64,000 nt of DNA from Candidatus Thiothrix anitrata (GTDB lineage: Bacteria; Pseudomonadota; Gammaproteobacteria; Thiotrichales; Thiotrichaceae). The stretch lies in contig NZ_CP072800.1 of assembly GCF_017901155.1 (NCBI RefSeq), positions 1,577,283 through 1,641,282 on the forward strand. The letters run 5' to 3'. The translations under genes were made by a program, and so were the position numbers. How positions within the stretch are numbered: position 1 is the stretch's first letter; every line of letters begins with the position of its first letter. Below are positions 33,115-42,024 of the stretch, piece after piece. The notes beneath the pieces are model-generated. The model was not told where the DNA came from, ran no database searches, and saw only the letters and a list, made by a program, of their open reading frames with translations.

Positions 33115-34346
33115 GTGCTGCTGTAATTCACTTGCAACACGTTGGGGTAGCTTATCCGCGTTATGCTCACCCGCGTGATGCCTTGCTTGAGTGGGTATTG
33201 CGTCGCCCGCGTCATACCTTATTCCATGCCCTGCAAGACGTAAGTTTGTCATTGGATGCGGGTGATTCTTTGGGCATTATCGGCGATAACGGCGCGGGTA
33301 AAAGCACGCTGCTGAAATTGCTGGCAGGCAATCTTGCCGCTACCGCTGGTACGTGTGTTGTGCAAGGCAGGCGTTCTGCTTTACTCGAATTGGGCACGGG
33401 AATGCAACCCGAATTTAGTGGAGTGGAAAATGCCCGAATGGGGTTGGCGTTACGCGGTCTGACTCATGCGGAAATTACTGCGAAACTGCCGGACGTTTTA
33501 GCGTTTGCCGAGTTAGGTGAATTTGCGCAACAGCCCGTAAAAACCTATTCCAGCGGCATGGTGGTGCGGCTGGTGTTTGCAATTGCAGCGGTGATTGAAC
33601 CGGATGTGCTGATTGTGGATGAAGCCTTAGCCGTCGGTGATCAGTATTTCCAGAAAAAATCACTCGACCGGATGCGTGAGATTCTCCGCAATGGCACAAC
33701 CTTAGTCTTTTGCTCCCACAATTTGTATCAAGTGCGCGAAATGTGCCGTAAAGCTGTGTGGCTGGAGCGGGGTACAGTGCGCCTGTTGGGTGATGCGCAA
33801 ACGGTTGTGGATGCGTATCAGGATGCGGTGCGAAAGCGAACCCCCGTAGGGGCAGACCTGCGTGTCTGCCCTGATCGGTGCGAGTTGGAGGGCGCACACG
33901 TAGGTGCGCCCCTACTGGGTAATGTCACCCTCAACCGTCCTCATTTCCAAACCCAAGACCGTTTCGCTGTCACCGTCCAAGCTATCCGTGGCAACCGTCC
34001 GCTGTCAGACATCCACATCGGCATCGTCATCCGCCGCAACGATGACATCCAATGCTTCGGCATCAGCACTTTACACGACGGCGTGCAGATGCAGGATCAC
34101 GGTAATGGCGTGGTTTCCACTCGTTTTGTGATTGAGCGATTGCCGTTATTGTCCGGTGAATATTGTTTGGAAGTCTGGTTAATTGATGCCAGCGGAGTGC
34201 ATGTGTACGACTCGCGAGAACGTTGCTGCCATTTTCGGGTGCAACAAGTTTCGCAGCAGCAAGGCGTAGGTATGGCGTGGTTGCCGCACCGTTGGGAGGC
34301 TGTGGTGGAAAGCGCGGAGGTGGCGACTGATGCGGTGGCGGTCTGA
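33111..34346 (+). CDS. wzt: Polysaccharide ABC exporter ATPase Wzt with carbohydrate-binding domain
   Basis: 411 aa from the GTG at 33111. The ATPase domain (~1-240) has Walker A GDNGAGKST, signature YSSGMVVRL, Walker B PDVLIVDEAL and the switch His in FCSHN. The C-terminal ~155 residues are a Wzt-type carbohydrate-binding domain that recognises the modified chain end. The linker (TPVGADLRVCPD, then EGAHVGAPL) is encoded by two palindromic repeats inserted in frame (33849-33911). Confidence 0.93.
   Translation: MSAAVIHLQHVGVAYPRYAHPRDALLEWVLRRPRHTLFHALQDVSLSLDAGDSLGIIGDNGAGKSTLLKLLAGNLAATAGTCVVQGRRSALLELGTGMQPEFSGVENARMGLALRGLTHAEITAKLPDVLAFAELGEFAQQPVKTYSSGMVVRLVFAIAAVIEPDVLIVDEALAVGDQYFQKKSLDRMREILRNGTTLVFCSHNLYQVREMCRKAVWLERGTVRLLGDAQTVVDAYQDAVRKRTPVGADLRVCPDRCELEGAHVGAPLLGNVTLNRPHFQTQDRFAVTVQAIRGNRPLSDIHIGIVIRRNDDIQCFGISTLHDGVQMQDHGNGVVSTRFVIERLPLLSGEYCLEVWLIDASGVHVYDSRERCCHFRVQQVSQQQGVGMAWLPHRWEAVVESAEVATDAVAV
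33849..33871 (+). repeat. In-frame palindromic repeat 1 in wzt linker
   Basis: GGGCAGAC pairs with GTCTGCCC. The translated peptide VGADLRVCPD is a known trace of such dispersed repeats in bacterial proteins. Confidence 0.75.
33890..33915 (+). repeat. In-frame palindromic repeat 2 in wzt linker
   Basis: GGGCGCAC pairs with GTGCGCCC, followed by CTAC mirroring the GTAGG of repeat 1; it looks like a reverse-oriented member of the same family. Confidence 0.75.
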
Positions 34347-35232
34347 TACCTTTGCCGTGCGTTACGATGTGTTATTCCCGTTGTATGCGCAATTACCACC
34401 CGCGTCGGGCTACCGTTGTGCAGCGATGCAAGCGGGCTTTTTCCGGCGTAAGCGTGTGGCTGAGGCGGAGTTGATCAGTCAGCAAATGCTTAATGTATTT
34501 CCACAGGCAACAGCCGTGCAGCTTGAACAGTGGTTGCAGGATTATTACCGCATGGTGGAGCAAGAAGCTCTCGATACTTGGTATTTGCCGCATCAACCGA
34601 TTAGCGACATTGTAACGTTGCAAGGGTTTGAGGCGGTGCAGGCGGCGCGTGCGCAAGGCCAGCGGGTGATTTTAACCGGGGCGCATTTCGGGCGGTTTTG
34701 GTTAACCGGGGCGGCGATACGTGCGCTGGGGCATACCACTGGCACGATTACCCGCGATGGTGATGCGGATAATCGTCACGGGTTGCACCCTGCCGAACAC
34801 CGTTTTCGTCAGCATAAATTAGCGCGTTTGCAACAGGTGTTGGGTGGTAGTTTTCTGGTGGAAGGCCATGATTTGCGCCCGTTATACCGTGCGTTGGATG
34901 CGCATTTGATGGCGTTGATTTTTGATGTGCCGTACCCGCAGGCACACGCGGGAAACGTGACAGTGCCGTTTTTCCAGAGTAGGATTAGCTTACCTGCCGG
35001 TATCTACAGGATTGCAAAAAAAATGGAGGCAGTGGTCGCGCCCTTCTATATGCGTGACCGGGGGAGGGGGCAAGTGGTCGCGGAATTTAGCGAGTTACTT
35101 GATCCTCAGCAGTACGATGAATCAGCGATGATGTGCCTGCTTGCCAACCAGCTCGAAACGCGGATTAGGGAAAATCCGGGGCAGTGGTGGCTGTGGGAAG
35201 CGTTGCCGCTGTTACAACGGGATGAACAATAA
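34330..35232 (+). CDS. LpxL/HtrB-family lysophospholipid acyltransferase-like protein
   Basis: 300 aa. It has the family's acyltransferase core: GQRVILTGAHFGRFWLTGAA (H-x4-box region), GTITRDGD, LGGSFLVEGHDLRPLYRALD and FDVPYPQAHAGNVTVPFF. The usual HX4D/E motif is altered (HFGRFW), so activity is uncertain. It overlaps wzt by 17 bp. In this locus it may acylate a glycolipid rather than lipid A. Confidence 0.75.
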   Translation: MRWRSDTFAVRYDVLFPLYAQLPPASGYRCAAMQAGFFRRKRVAEAELISQQMLNVFPQATAVQLEQWLQDYYRMVEQEALDTWYLPHQPISDIVTLQGFEAVQAARAQGQRVILTGAHFGRFWLTGAAIRALGHTTGTITRDGDADNRHGLHPAEHRFRQHKLARLQQVLGGSFLVEGHDLRPLYRALDAHLMALIFDVPYPQAHAGNVTVPFFQSRISLPAGIYRIAKKMEAVVAPFYMRDRGRGQVVAEFSELLDPQQYDESAMMCLLANQLETRIRENPGQWWLWEALPLLQRDEQ

Positions 35233-36128
35233 TGACGCAAACAGCCACTCATTTGCCGTTGCACGCCAACCATTCTCACAGCCAAATCGTGCGCCGTGTG
35301 CCACGTTATGCGCGGGTGTTGGAACTGGGTTGCGCCGATGGCAGTATGTCACGTTTACTGAAACAGCATTGCGAAGCCAGCATTATTGGCGTGGAACAAA
35401 ACCCCAATACCGCATGGCGGGCAAGGTGTTTTTGCGATTACGTGTTTACCGAGAATTTAGACGACCCGCACAGTTTGGACGCGCTGGAAGGCGAGAAATT
35501 CGATGTGATTACGCTGGTCGATGTACTGGAACATTTACAGCACCCGCAAGCTTTGCTGCAACGCCTGAAACCGCTGTTGCTGGACGAGGGCTGTTTGCTG
35601 TTGTCAGTGCCGAATGTGGCGCACGCTTCGGTGCGTTTGGAATTGCTCAAGGGTGATTTTCGTTACGAGTCCAGTGGTATTTTGGATGATACCCACCTGA
35701 AATTTTTTACGGCAACCACGCTGCAAACCATTTTAGTGGAGGCTGGGTATGCGGTGCAGGCACTCGATTACACTTGGCATGATCTTGCGGATACGGTGAT
35801 CAGCGAGCAATTACAGACCTTGGGTATTCATGTTACCCCGGAAGCATTGGCGGCATTTCATACCCCGGATGCAATGGCTTACCAGTTTATTGCAGCAGCG
35901 CAACCGCTACCTGAGGTGGCAGCAACTGCACCATCAATGCCGTTAAAACCGTTAACCGCCTCTCAAGATACTTGGGCAGGTTTACAACAAGAATTAGCTC
36001 AAGCCCGTCAGCAATTGCTGGATGCGCAGGCGGAACTGGGGCGGGTGTATGCGACACGCAGTTGGCAGGTATTGCGGCGCGGTGCGGATGCATGGCGGGG
36101 TATTCAGTCGCGGTTCACTCACCCCTGA
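35232..36128 (+). CDS. Class I SAM-dependent methyltransferase with C-terminal coiled coil
   Basis: 298 aa. SAM-binding motif I is VLELGCADGSMSRLL, with acidic VEQN after strand 2 and FDVITLVDVLEHLQHPQ as motif III (Methyltransf_11/UbiG-like). The last ~70 residues are a Gln/Ala coiled coil ending RSWQVLRRGADAWR, a tail shared with glycosyltransferases of such loci. The stop-start overlap is TAATG. It may methylate the glycan end that Wzt recognises (inference). Confidence 0.88.
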   Translation: MTQTATHLPLHANHSHSQIVRRVPRYARVLELGCADGSMSRLLKQHCEASIIGVEQNPNTAWRARCFCDYVFTENLDDPHSLDALEGEKFDVITLVDVLEHLQHPQALLQRLKPLLLDEGCLLLSVPNVAHASVRLELLKGDFRYESSGILDDTHLKFFTATTLQTILVEAGYAVQALDYTWHDLADTVISEQLQTLGIHVTPEALAAFHTPDAMAYQFIAAAQPLPEVAATAPSMPLKPLTASQDTWAGLQQELAQARQQLLDAQAELGRVYATRSWQVLRRGADAWRGIQSRFTHP

Positions 36129-36182
36129 TACACTCAAAAACAGTTAAATTACAATAATAATAATAGGTTGGAGGTTCGCTCG

Positions 36183-37442
36183 GTGGCGCAAGTGACAGGT
36201 GGTGACATCAAGGTAAGCATTATTATGCCTGCCTTTAACCATGCCCAGTGGGTTGCGCAAGCCATTGAGTCGGTGTTGGCACAGTCGTTTGGCGCGTTTG
36301 AGCTGATTGTGATTGATGATGCGTCCAGCGATGCAACCTGGGACGTGATTCAATCAGTACGCCACGCTAGTGCTGACGGACGCTTGCAATGTATTCGCCA
36401 CGCCAGCAATCAAGGCGCACCTGCTACTATCAACGAAGGTTTGCGTCATGCCCAAGGCGAATACCTCGCCATTATCAATTCCGATGACGTGTGGGATGTG
36501 CAACGTTTAGCGCGGTTGCTTAGCGTTGCGGAGGCGGAAAACCAAGATTTCCTGTGTACCGATGTCAGCTTGCTGGATGCGGCTTCGCAACCCAGTGCTG
36601 CACAAGAGCCGCATTGGATGGCGTGGTTTGAAGCCTTGAAGCAAGATTACGCTGCTCATGCCGACCTGTTGACCACGTTATTACGCGGCAATTTCCTGAT
36701 TACTACTTCAAACTTTTTCTTTCACCGCCGGGTGTATGCGCAGGTGGGCGAATTTGCTGAACTGCGTTACGTGCATGATTACGACTACGCGCTGCGAGTG
36801 TGGGACGCGGGTTTTGCGATGCGCTTTTTAGCGGGGGATACGTTGCTGGGCTATCGTTTGCACGGCACTAATACCATTCGTGAAAAACCCTTGGCAGCAA
36901 TTGAGGAAAATACCCGTTTGCTGCTGGGATGGTTGCCGTGTCTGGAATCCGCGTGGAATGCACAACGCTTGCAGGCAGTGCAGGCGCAATTACAAGGCTT
37001 GTACCGCTATACCGGCGAGGAATGGTTGACCGCAGTCCATTTACGTTTGGTTGCCAAAGAGCAGGAATTACTGCCATTGATTGCGGATCGTGATGGCTGG
37101 ATTGCCGAACGCGATGCACTGATTCAGCAATTGCAACAACACCTTGCGCAATATCAGCAGTGGCTGCACGAACGTGATGGCTGGATTGCCGAGCGCGATG
37201 ATTTGATTCAACAGCAGGGCGCGTTGCTGGCCGAGCGTGAGTTGCGGGTAACGCAACGTGACCAGTGGATCGACGAGCGCAACGGCTGGATTGCCGAACG
37301 CGACAGCTTGATCCGTCAATTACAACAACAACAATTTGAATTGCGTAACAGCCGTGCTTTCCGTTTAGGGGAAAGCGTGTTATCGCCGCTGCGCTACCTG
37401 CGCCAGCTTGTTAAGGGGAGTACGTTATGCCTGAAAAATTAG
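36183..37442 (+). CDS. Family 2 glycosyltransferase with repeated coiled-coil tail
   Basis: 419 aa from the GTG at 36183, eight bases after GGAGG. GT-A fold: VSIIMPAFNHAQWVAQAIES, VIDDASSD, INSDD (DXD-type) and HDYDYALRVWDAGF. After residue ~285 come three units of the form RDGWIAERDxLIQQ, predicted to form a long coiled coil, then RNSRAFRLGESVLSPLRYLR, a tail often found on clustered surface-glycan GTs. It overlaps the next gene by 16 bp. Confidence 0.88.
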   Translation: MAQVTGGDIKVSIIMPAFNHAQWVAQAIESVLAQSFGAFELIVIDDASSDATWDVIQSVRHASADGRLQCIRHASNQGAPATINEGLRHAQGEYLAIINSDDVWDVQRLARLLSVAEAENQDFLCTDVSLLDAASQPSAAQEPHWMAWFEALKQDYAAHADLLTTLLRGNFLITTSNFFFHRRVYAQVGEFAELRYVHDYDYALRVWDAGFAMRFLAGDTLLGYRLHGTNTIREKPLAAIEENTRLLLGWLPCLESAWNAQRLQAVQAQLQGLYRYTGEEWLTAVHLRLVAKEQELLPLIADRDGWIAERDALIQQLQQHLAQYQQWLHERDGWIAERDDLIQQQGALLAERELRVTQRDQWIDERNGWIAERDSLIRQLQQQQFELRNSRAFRLGESVLSPLRYLRQLVKGSTLCLKN

Positions 37443-39499
37443 TGGTGCGCGATTGGCAGAAAATCCGCAGTTGGTTAGAGCCGCGTATTGAAGCGGGGCA
37501 AGTCCGGTTAATTTCCCTTGATGTGTTTGACACGTTGCTGGCGCGGTGTGTGGAACCGCCAGTGTTAGTGCAACACGCGGTATGCCGTGCTGTCGGTAAA
37601 CAGGTTGGCATTGCCCCTAGTGTGGTGTGGCAAGCCCGTCAACACGCCGAACAACAGTTACGTGCGGAAGCGGTAGAGGCGGGTTTTGACCCGGAATGCC
37701 GTTACGTCGAATTATTGCCACGCTGGATGGACGAGCTTTTCAAGGAACACGACCCCAGTATCGGGCGGTTTATGTGTCAAACCGAGTTGGCGTTGGAAGA
37801 TTTGGCGTTACACGTCAAACCCGATGCGCAGGTATTCATGGATTGGGTGCGCGAACAAGGCGTTAAGATGGTGGCGATGTCCGATATGTATTTCAACAGC
37901 GACTTGCTGTGTGAATTACTGGGGCGCAAAGGTTTGCTGCACTATTTTGAACACGTTTACGTTTCGGCCGATACGCAAGAAGGCAAGTACACCGGCAAGC
38001 TGTTCCGCCGCATGTTGCAAGCGCAAAGCGTGCGTGCAGGGCAGGTGGTACACATTGGCGACAACCCGATTTCCGACCGGCGCGTGGCGTGCCAAGAAGG
38101 TTTGCAAGGGGTGTGGCTGTACGAGAAAAAAGATTTACGCCGTCGTGAACGCTTGGCATTGTCGGCAAGTATGGCGCAACGTGGCGGCATTTGGACAGGG
38201 CGGCATTTCTTTGACACGGTGCAAACCCGGATTCAGCAAAACGATGGCTTAAACCCGCGTAATTTCTTTTTCCGTTACGGGCGTGATGTGTTGGGACCTG
38301 CGTTCAGCGTGTTTATGCAAGGTTTGCACGAGCGGTTACAACGCCAAGTTAACGCCAAACAGCCGGTGGAAAAATTACTGTTTGTGGCGCGTGACGGTTT
38401 CTTGTTTGATCAGATGTACCGCAAAACCGCTACCCAAGCCGTGCCATCCGAATACGTGTATTTATCGCGTAAAGTGATTACCGCAGCAGCGACGGCGGAC
38501 GGTTTGGATCACGAAAAAGCGATTGTGGCGTTTTACAATCCCAAACAGGAAGGGTTGGCTTCGGTGTGCAAGGTATACGGTTTGCCGGAACAGCTTTTGC
38601 AACCGTTGGCGCGTGAACACGGTTTCAGCAATTTCGCCGAACCCATTCACCAGTGGGACGACACCCGTTTACACAATTTCCTCAAAGATCAGCGGGTGCA
38701 AACCATTGTGCGCCGTGTTGGTGCGAAACACCGGGCGTTGCTGGAGCGTTATCTGGAGCAAGTCGGCTTTTTTGCGCATCGGCATGTTGCATTAGTGGAT
38801 ATTGGCTGGAATGGCACGGTGCAAAAATTCCTCAAGCAAGCGTTTGGAACGCGGGCTGATTTCCCGATTTTGCACGGTTATTACTTTGCGTTTGTGCCGA
38901 AATTGTACGCGGATTTTGGCGAAAACAACCATTGCGAAGGCATTGTGCATGATTCGCGCCGGGGTAATGCGTGCGAACGGATTCCGGCAGAATTTGAGGA
39001 AATCTTTGAGCAAGGGGCGCGTTCGTGGGAAGCAACCACGATTGGCTACCGCGATTGCGACGGGCGCATTGAGCCAGTGTTAAAACCCGATAGCGCACCG
39101 GATCGTCAGGCAGAATTGCGTTGCAATGCGTCGGTAGCGCGGATGCAAGAAGGCATTTTGTGCCATTGGGAGCATTTTCAGGCGGTGCAGCAATTGACCG
39201 GATACGCGAGCCAACAATTGTTGCCTTACGTGCATGGCATTTTAGAGCGTGCGGTGGTTTATCCCACCCGCGAAGAAGCACGCGAATTGACCCGCTTGGT
39301 ACATACCGAAGATTTTGGGCACGATCACGTCTTGGCGTTGGGAAATCGCGCTTTGGGGATCGGGGATTTATTGCGCCCGCGTCGTTTATTACAAAATATG
39401 AAAGTAGCCGCGTGGCGGTATGCGTTGCTGGATAAAATCCCGACAGGATTGCCTAACTTTGCCTGTCGCATCGCGTATTTGCACACCGTAGAAAAATAA
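37427..39499 (+). CDS. HAD-superfamily protein of surface-polysaccharide loci
   Basis: 690 aa. The N-terminal ~230 residues are HAD-like: motif I LISLDVFDTLLAR, Thr/Ser motif MVAMSDMYF, Lys motif and motif III GDNPISDRRVA. The remainder (RNFFFRYGRDVLGPAFSVFM, LLFVARDGFLFDQMY, HVALVDIGWNGTVQKFL) is a separate conserved region seen in large HAD proteins of O-antigen clusters. Probably a phosphatase or sugar-nucleotide-handling enzyme; substrate unknown. It sits inside the coupled operon. Confidence 0.78.
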   Translation: MPEKLVVRDWQKIRSWLEPRIEAGQVRLISLDVFDTLLARCVEPPVLVQHAVCRAVGKQVGIAPSVVWQARQHAEQQLRAEAVEAGFDPECRYVELLPRWMDELFKEHDPSIGRFMCQTELALEDLALHVKPDAQVFMDWVREQGVKMVAMSDMYFNSDLLCELLGRKGLLHYFEHVYVSADTQEGKYTGKLFRRMLQAQSVRAGQVVHIGDNPISDRRVACQEGLQGVWLYEKKDLRRRERLALSASMAQRGGIWTGRHFFDTVQTRIQQNDGLNPRNFFFRYGRDVLGPAFSVFMQGLHERLQRQVNAKQPVEKLLFVARDGFLFDQMYRKTATQAVPSEYVYLSRKVITAAATADGLDHEKAIVAFYNPKQEGLASVCKVYGLPEQLLQPLAREHGFSNFAEPIHQWDDTRLHNFLKDQRVQTIVRRVGAKHRALLERYLEQVGFFAHRHVALVDIGWNGTVQKFLKQAFGTRADFPILHGYYFAFVPKLYADFGENNHCEGIVHDSRRGNACERIPAEFEEIFEQGARSWEATTIGYRDCDGRIEPVLKPDSAPDRQAELRCNASVARMQEGILCHWEHFQAVQQLTGYASQQLLPYVHGILERAVVYPTREEARELTRLVHTEDFGHDHVLALGNRALGIGDLLRPRRLLQNMKVAAWRYALLDKIPTGLPNFACRIAYLHTVEK

Positions 39500-39523
39500 A
39501 TCGGGCATTGGGAGAAGGGCGTT

Positions 39524-39706
39524 ATGGTACTTAGTCCGGCTAAGTTGTTTGTGTACGCGCTGGCATTCCGGTTTTCATCCGGGCGCGGGCGGTGTTTTAG
39601 TCCCGGTTTTAAAGCGTTGTGTGTGTGGTATGCGCGGCGTGCAGGGGCATTAGTGGCGGATCGTTCCGCGCTAAAATGGTGGCGCGTCAAATGGGAACGG
39701 CAGTGA
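39524..39706 (+). CDS. Small basic protein (60 aa) in glycan operon
   Basis: MVLSPAKLFVYALAFRFSSG and on, rich in Arg, Trp, Phe and Ala; possibly membrane-associated. GAGAAGGGCG stands before its ATG, and its stop overlaps the GTG of the next glycosyltransferase as GTGA, the same coupling used by wzm and wzt. No family recognised. Confidence 0.5.
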   Translation: MVLSPAKLFVYALAFRFSSGRGRCFSPGFKALCVWYARRAGALVADRSALKWWRVKWERQ

Positions 39707-40611
39707 ACGCGCCCACCGTACCCGTACAGGTTTTACTGTCAACCTGGAACGGTGCGCGTTGGTTACCTGCTTTATTGGAATCGTTGCAACAGCAAAGTTT
39801 TCAAGACTGGCAATTGCTGGTACGGGATGACGGTTCTACCGATCAAACCTTGCGGATTCTGCTGGAATGGCAGGATCAGTTTCCTGAAAAAGTCGCAGGC
39901 ATTTTAGCGGATGGGGTAAATCTGGGCAGTACTCGCAGTTTCAGCCGTTTGGTGGAAATCAGCACCGCTGAGTTTTTATGCTTTTGCGATCAGGACGATG
40001 TGTGGTTCCCGGAAAAACTAGAGGTGCAATACCAGCATTTGCGTCGTCTGCAAGGTGAATACGGAGAACACACACCGCTGTTAGTGCATTCCGATTTAGC
40101 AGTGATTGATCAGCATAAAGAAATCTTGGCGGTATCGTTTTGGGAATCGCGTGATTTTGATTTGGCACAGGATAAACGTGCGTACTTGCTGGATAATGTT
40201 GTAACGGGCTGCGCGACTGCATTCAATCGTGCGGCTGCGGCAAAAGCTTTTCCTGCCCCGTTGCAAGCTATGCAACATGATCGCTGGTTGGCATTGGTTT
40301 GTAGTTGGTTTGGACACATTCGGGCAATACCTTATCCCTTATTGTTATACCGTCAGCATGAGCACAATCAGTTGGGTGCTAATGGCGGTAGCGTGCGTGG
40401 GTTAGAAGCGCGGGTGCAGGCATGGGGGGCGCAAGCTGAGGCATTCCTGTGTCGCTTCGGGGATGAGTTATGGGCAGAAGATTATCGGCATGTCGAAGCT
40501 TTAGCCGAGTTACGCCATTTGCGTGGCTGGGAACGGCGGCAACACATTTTACGGCATCGCTTATTCAAACAGCGGGTTTTGGCAAGTTTAGCGTTATTGC
40601 TGTTCGCCTGA
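39703..40611 (+). CDS. Family 2 glycosyltransferase
   Basis: 302 aa from the GTG at 39703 (GTGA overlap with the 60-aa gene); ATGs at 39676 and 39691 would give longer forms. GT-A fold: VQVLLSTWNGARWLPALLES, VRDDGSTDQT, and FCDQDDVW as the DXD-type site. The pattern is that of rhamnosyl- and galactosyl-transferases of O-antigen clusters. Confidence 0.85.
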   Translation: MNAPTVPVQVLLSTWNGARWLPALLESLQQQSFQDWQLLVRDDGSTDQTLRILLEWQDQFPEKVAGILADGVNLGSTRSFSRLVEISTAEFLCFCDQDDVWFPEKLEVQYQHLRRLQGEYGEHTPLLVHSDLAVIDQHKEILAVSFWESRDFDLAQDKRAYLLDNVVTGCATAFNRAAAAKAFPAPLQAMQHDRWLALVCSWFGHIRAIPYPLLLYRQHEHNQLGANGGSVRGLEARVQAWGAQAEAFLCRFGDELWAEDYRHVEALAELRHLRGWERRQHILRHRLFKQRVLASLALLLFA

Positions 40612-40636
40612 ATCCATTCAAGGATAACCATTAAAA

Positions 40637-41704
40637 ATGACAACAAAAACTTTGCGCCCGGATGTGGCGGTGGTGGTATTGACCCGTAATGCAGGGCGTT
40701 TATGGCCGGAATGGATTGGGGCAATCCAGCAGCAAACAGTGGTGGCAGGGCGTTATCTAGTGATTGATTCCCAATCGGATGATGCAACGGTGGCACTGGC
40801 GCGTGCGGCGGGAATGGAGGTGGAGTCGATTCATCCCAGTCAGTTTAATCATGGTGGTACGCGCCAATGGGCAGTGGAATTATGCCCGGATGCGGAGCTG
40901 TTGGTGTTTCTGACCCAAGATGCGATTTTGAAACAACCAGATTCACTCGCAGGCATTTTGTCACATTTCGCGGATGCGCAGGTGGGCATGGCTTATGGTC
41001 GTCATTTGCCGCGTACCGATGCGGATTTGCTGGAACGCCATGCGCGGCATTTTACCTATCCACCGCAAGCGTCGGTGCGTGACCGTAATAGCTTTAGTTT
41101 GATGGGGTATAGGGCTGCGTTTTCGTCGGATGTTTACGCGGTGTATCGTACCCGTGCTTTGCGTAGTATCGGTGGGTTTCCTCAACACATTATTGTGAGT
41201 GAGGATAGCTATGTTGCTGCACGGCTATTGCTGGCGGGGTGGAAATCGGTGTACGCCGCTGAGAGTACGGTGGAACATTCACACACTTACACCTTGAGTC
41301 AAACTTTCCAGCGTTATTTTGATGTGGGCGTGTTTCATGCCAGTGAGCAACCTTTGATGAGTATGGTGGGAATGCCTGACCGTGAAGCCGGGGCTTATGT
41401 GAAATCCTTAATTCGGTTTTTGGCGAGGTGTAATCCCTTATTATTGCCGTTTGCGGCATTACAAACGGCGGTCAAACTAGTGGCATTTCGCTTGGGCAAG
41501 CGTCACCAACGCTTGCCGGAGGAGTTATGTCGATTGATCAGTGTGCAAAAATCCTACTGGTTAACCACCTACGATACCTCAATGTCGGTGCTACCAGTTG
41601 GGCGTAGTACGGGGTTGCAGGTTGCGCCCTCTGCTAGTGCATCTTGTGCCCCAGAATCTGTCTTATGTGACAAAACAGTGAAAAAAGTTGTTACAGGATG
41701 TTGA
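40637..41704 (+). CDS. Family 2 glycosyltransferase (rhamnosyltransferase-like)
   Basis: 355 aa: VAVVVLTRNAGRLWPEWIGA, VIDSQSDDATVALARAAGME, FNHGGTRQWAVE and FLTQDAIL (acidic metal site) match RfbN/RmlD-cluster rhamnosyltransferases; HIIVSEDSYVAARLLLAG holds the later acidic motif. The last ~40 residues are low-complexity. It is the last gene of the glycan operon. A sigma-70-like promoter overlaps its stop codon. Confidence 0.87.
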   Translation: MTTKTLRPDVAVVVLTRNAGRLWPEWIGAIQQQTVVAGRYLVIDSQSDDATVALARAAGMEVESIHPSQFNHGGTRQWAVELCPDAELLVFLTQDAILKQPDSLAGILSHFADAQVGMAYGRHLPRTDADLLERHARHFTYPPQASVRDRNSFSLMGYRAAFSSDVYAVYRTRALRSIGGFPQHIIVSEDSYVAARLLLAGWKSVYAAESTVEHSHTYTLSQTFQRYFDVGVFHASEQPLMSMVGMPDREAGAYVKSLIRFLARCNPLLLPFAALQTAVKLVAFRLGKRHQRLPEELCRLISVQKSYWLTTYDTSMSVLPVGRSTGLQVAPSASASCAPESVLCDKTVKKVVTGC

Positions 41705-41729
41705 CATTGGATAATAGGAATATTAGAAT
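41701..41729 (+). promoter_or_regulatory. Sigma-70 promoter inside the gene end
   Basis: TTGACA, 17 bp, TAGAAT; no reading frame follows before a terminator at 41788. Confidence 0.7.
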
Positions 41730-41735
41730 ATTCTC

Positions 41736-41821
41736 ATGTTGTTCAACACCGGACTAACACTCCTCCATCCTCCTTTGGTGGTAATTGCGCGGCGTGATTA
41801 AATTCGCGCCGCGTTTTTTTT
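41736..41821 (+). ncRNA. Candidate small RNA with anti-Shine-Dalgarno CCUCC repeats
   Basis: About 85 nt from the expected start of the preceding promoter to a strong terminator (CGCGGCG/CGCCGCG plus T8). It holds CCTCC at 41762-41766 and CCTCCTTT at 41769-41776, complementary to Shine-Dalgarno sites. No coding potential seen. Confidence 0.5.
41788..41821 (+). terminator. Intrinsic terminator of the candidate small RNA
   Basis: CGCGGCG (41788-41794) pairs with CGCCGCG (41807-41813), followed by eight T. Confidence 0.85.
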
Positions 41822-41869
41822 GTCCGACGTTTAGGCAAGACAGATTTCATGTGGTTGGCAATGTTTATC

Positions 41870-41899
41870 GCCTTCCCCTTTGGTGGAAGGCATTTTTTT
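41870..41899 (+). terminator. Second terminator upstream of rplM
   Basis: GCCTTCC pairs with GGAAGGC, followed by A and seven T. With the first terminator it insulates rplM from the glycan operon. Confidence 0.8.
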
Positions 41900-41920
41900 G
41901 TCTTGACCTTGGGGAAAGAC

Positions 41921-41949
41921 TTGAGGAACAGCATCGCTTACCCTATAAT
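41921..41949 (+). promoter_or_regulatory. rplM: Promoter of rplM-rpsI
   Basis: TTGAGG, 17 bp, TATAAT, about 75 bp before the rplM start, giving a ~70-nt leader. Confidence 0.75.
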
Positions 41950-42024
41950 GCCGCGTTTCTTTGTTCCCTCAGCTATTTTGGTTGGGGTGGATCGGCAAAA
42001 CAGAATTGAAGTGGATAGAGCAAG

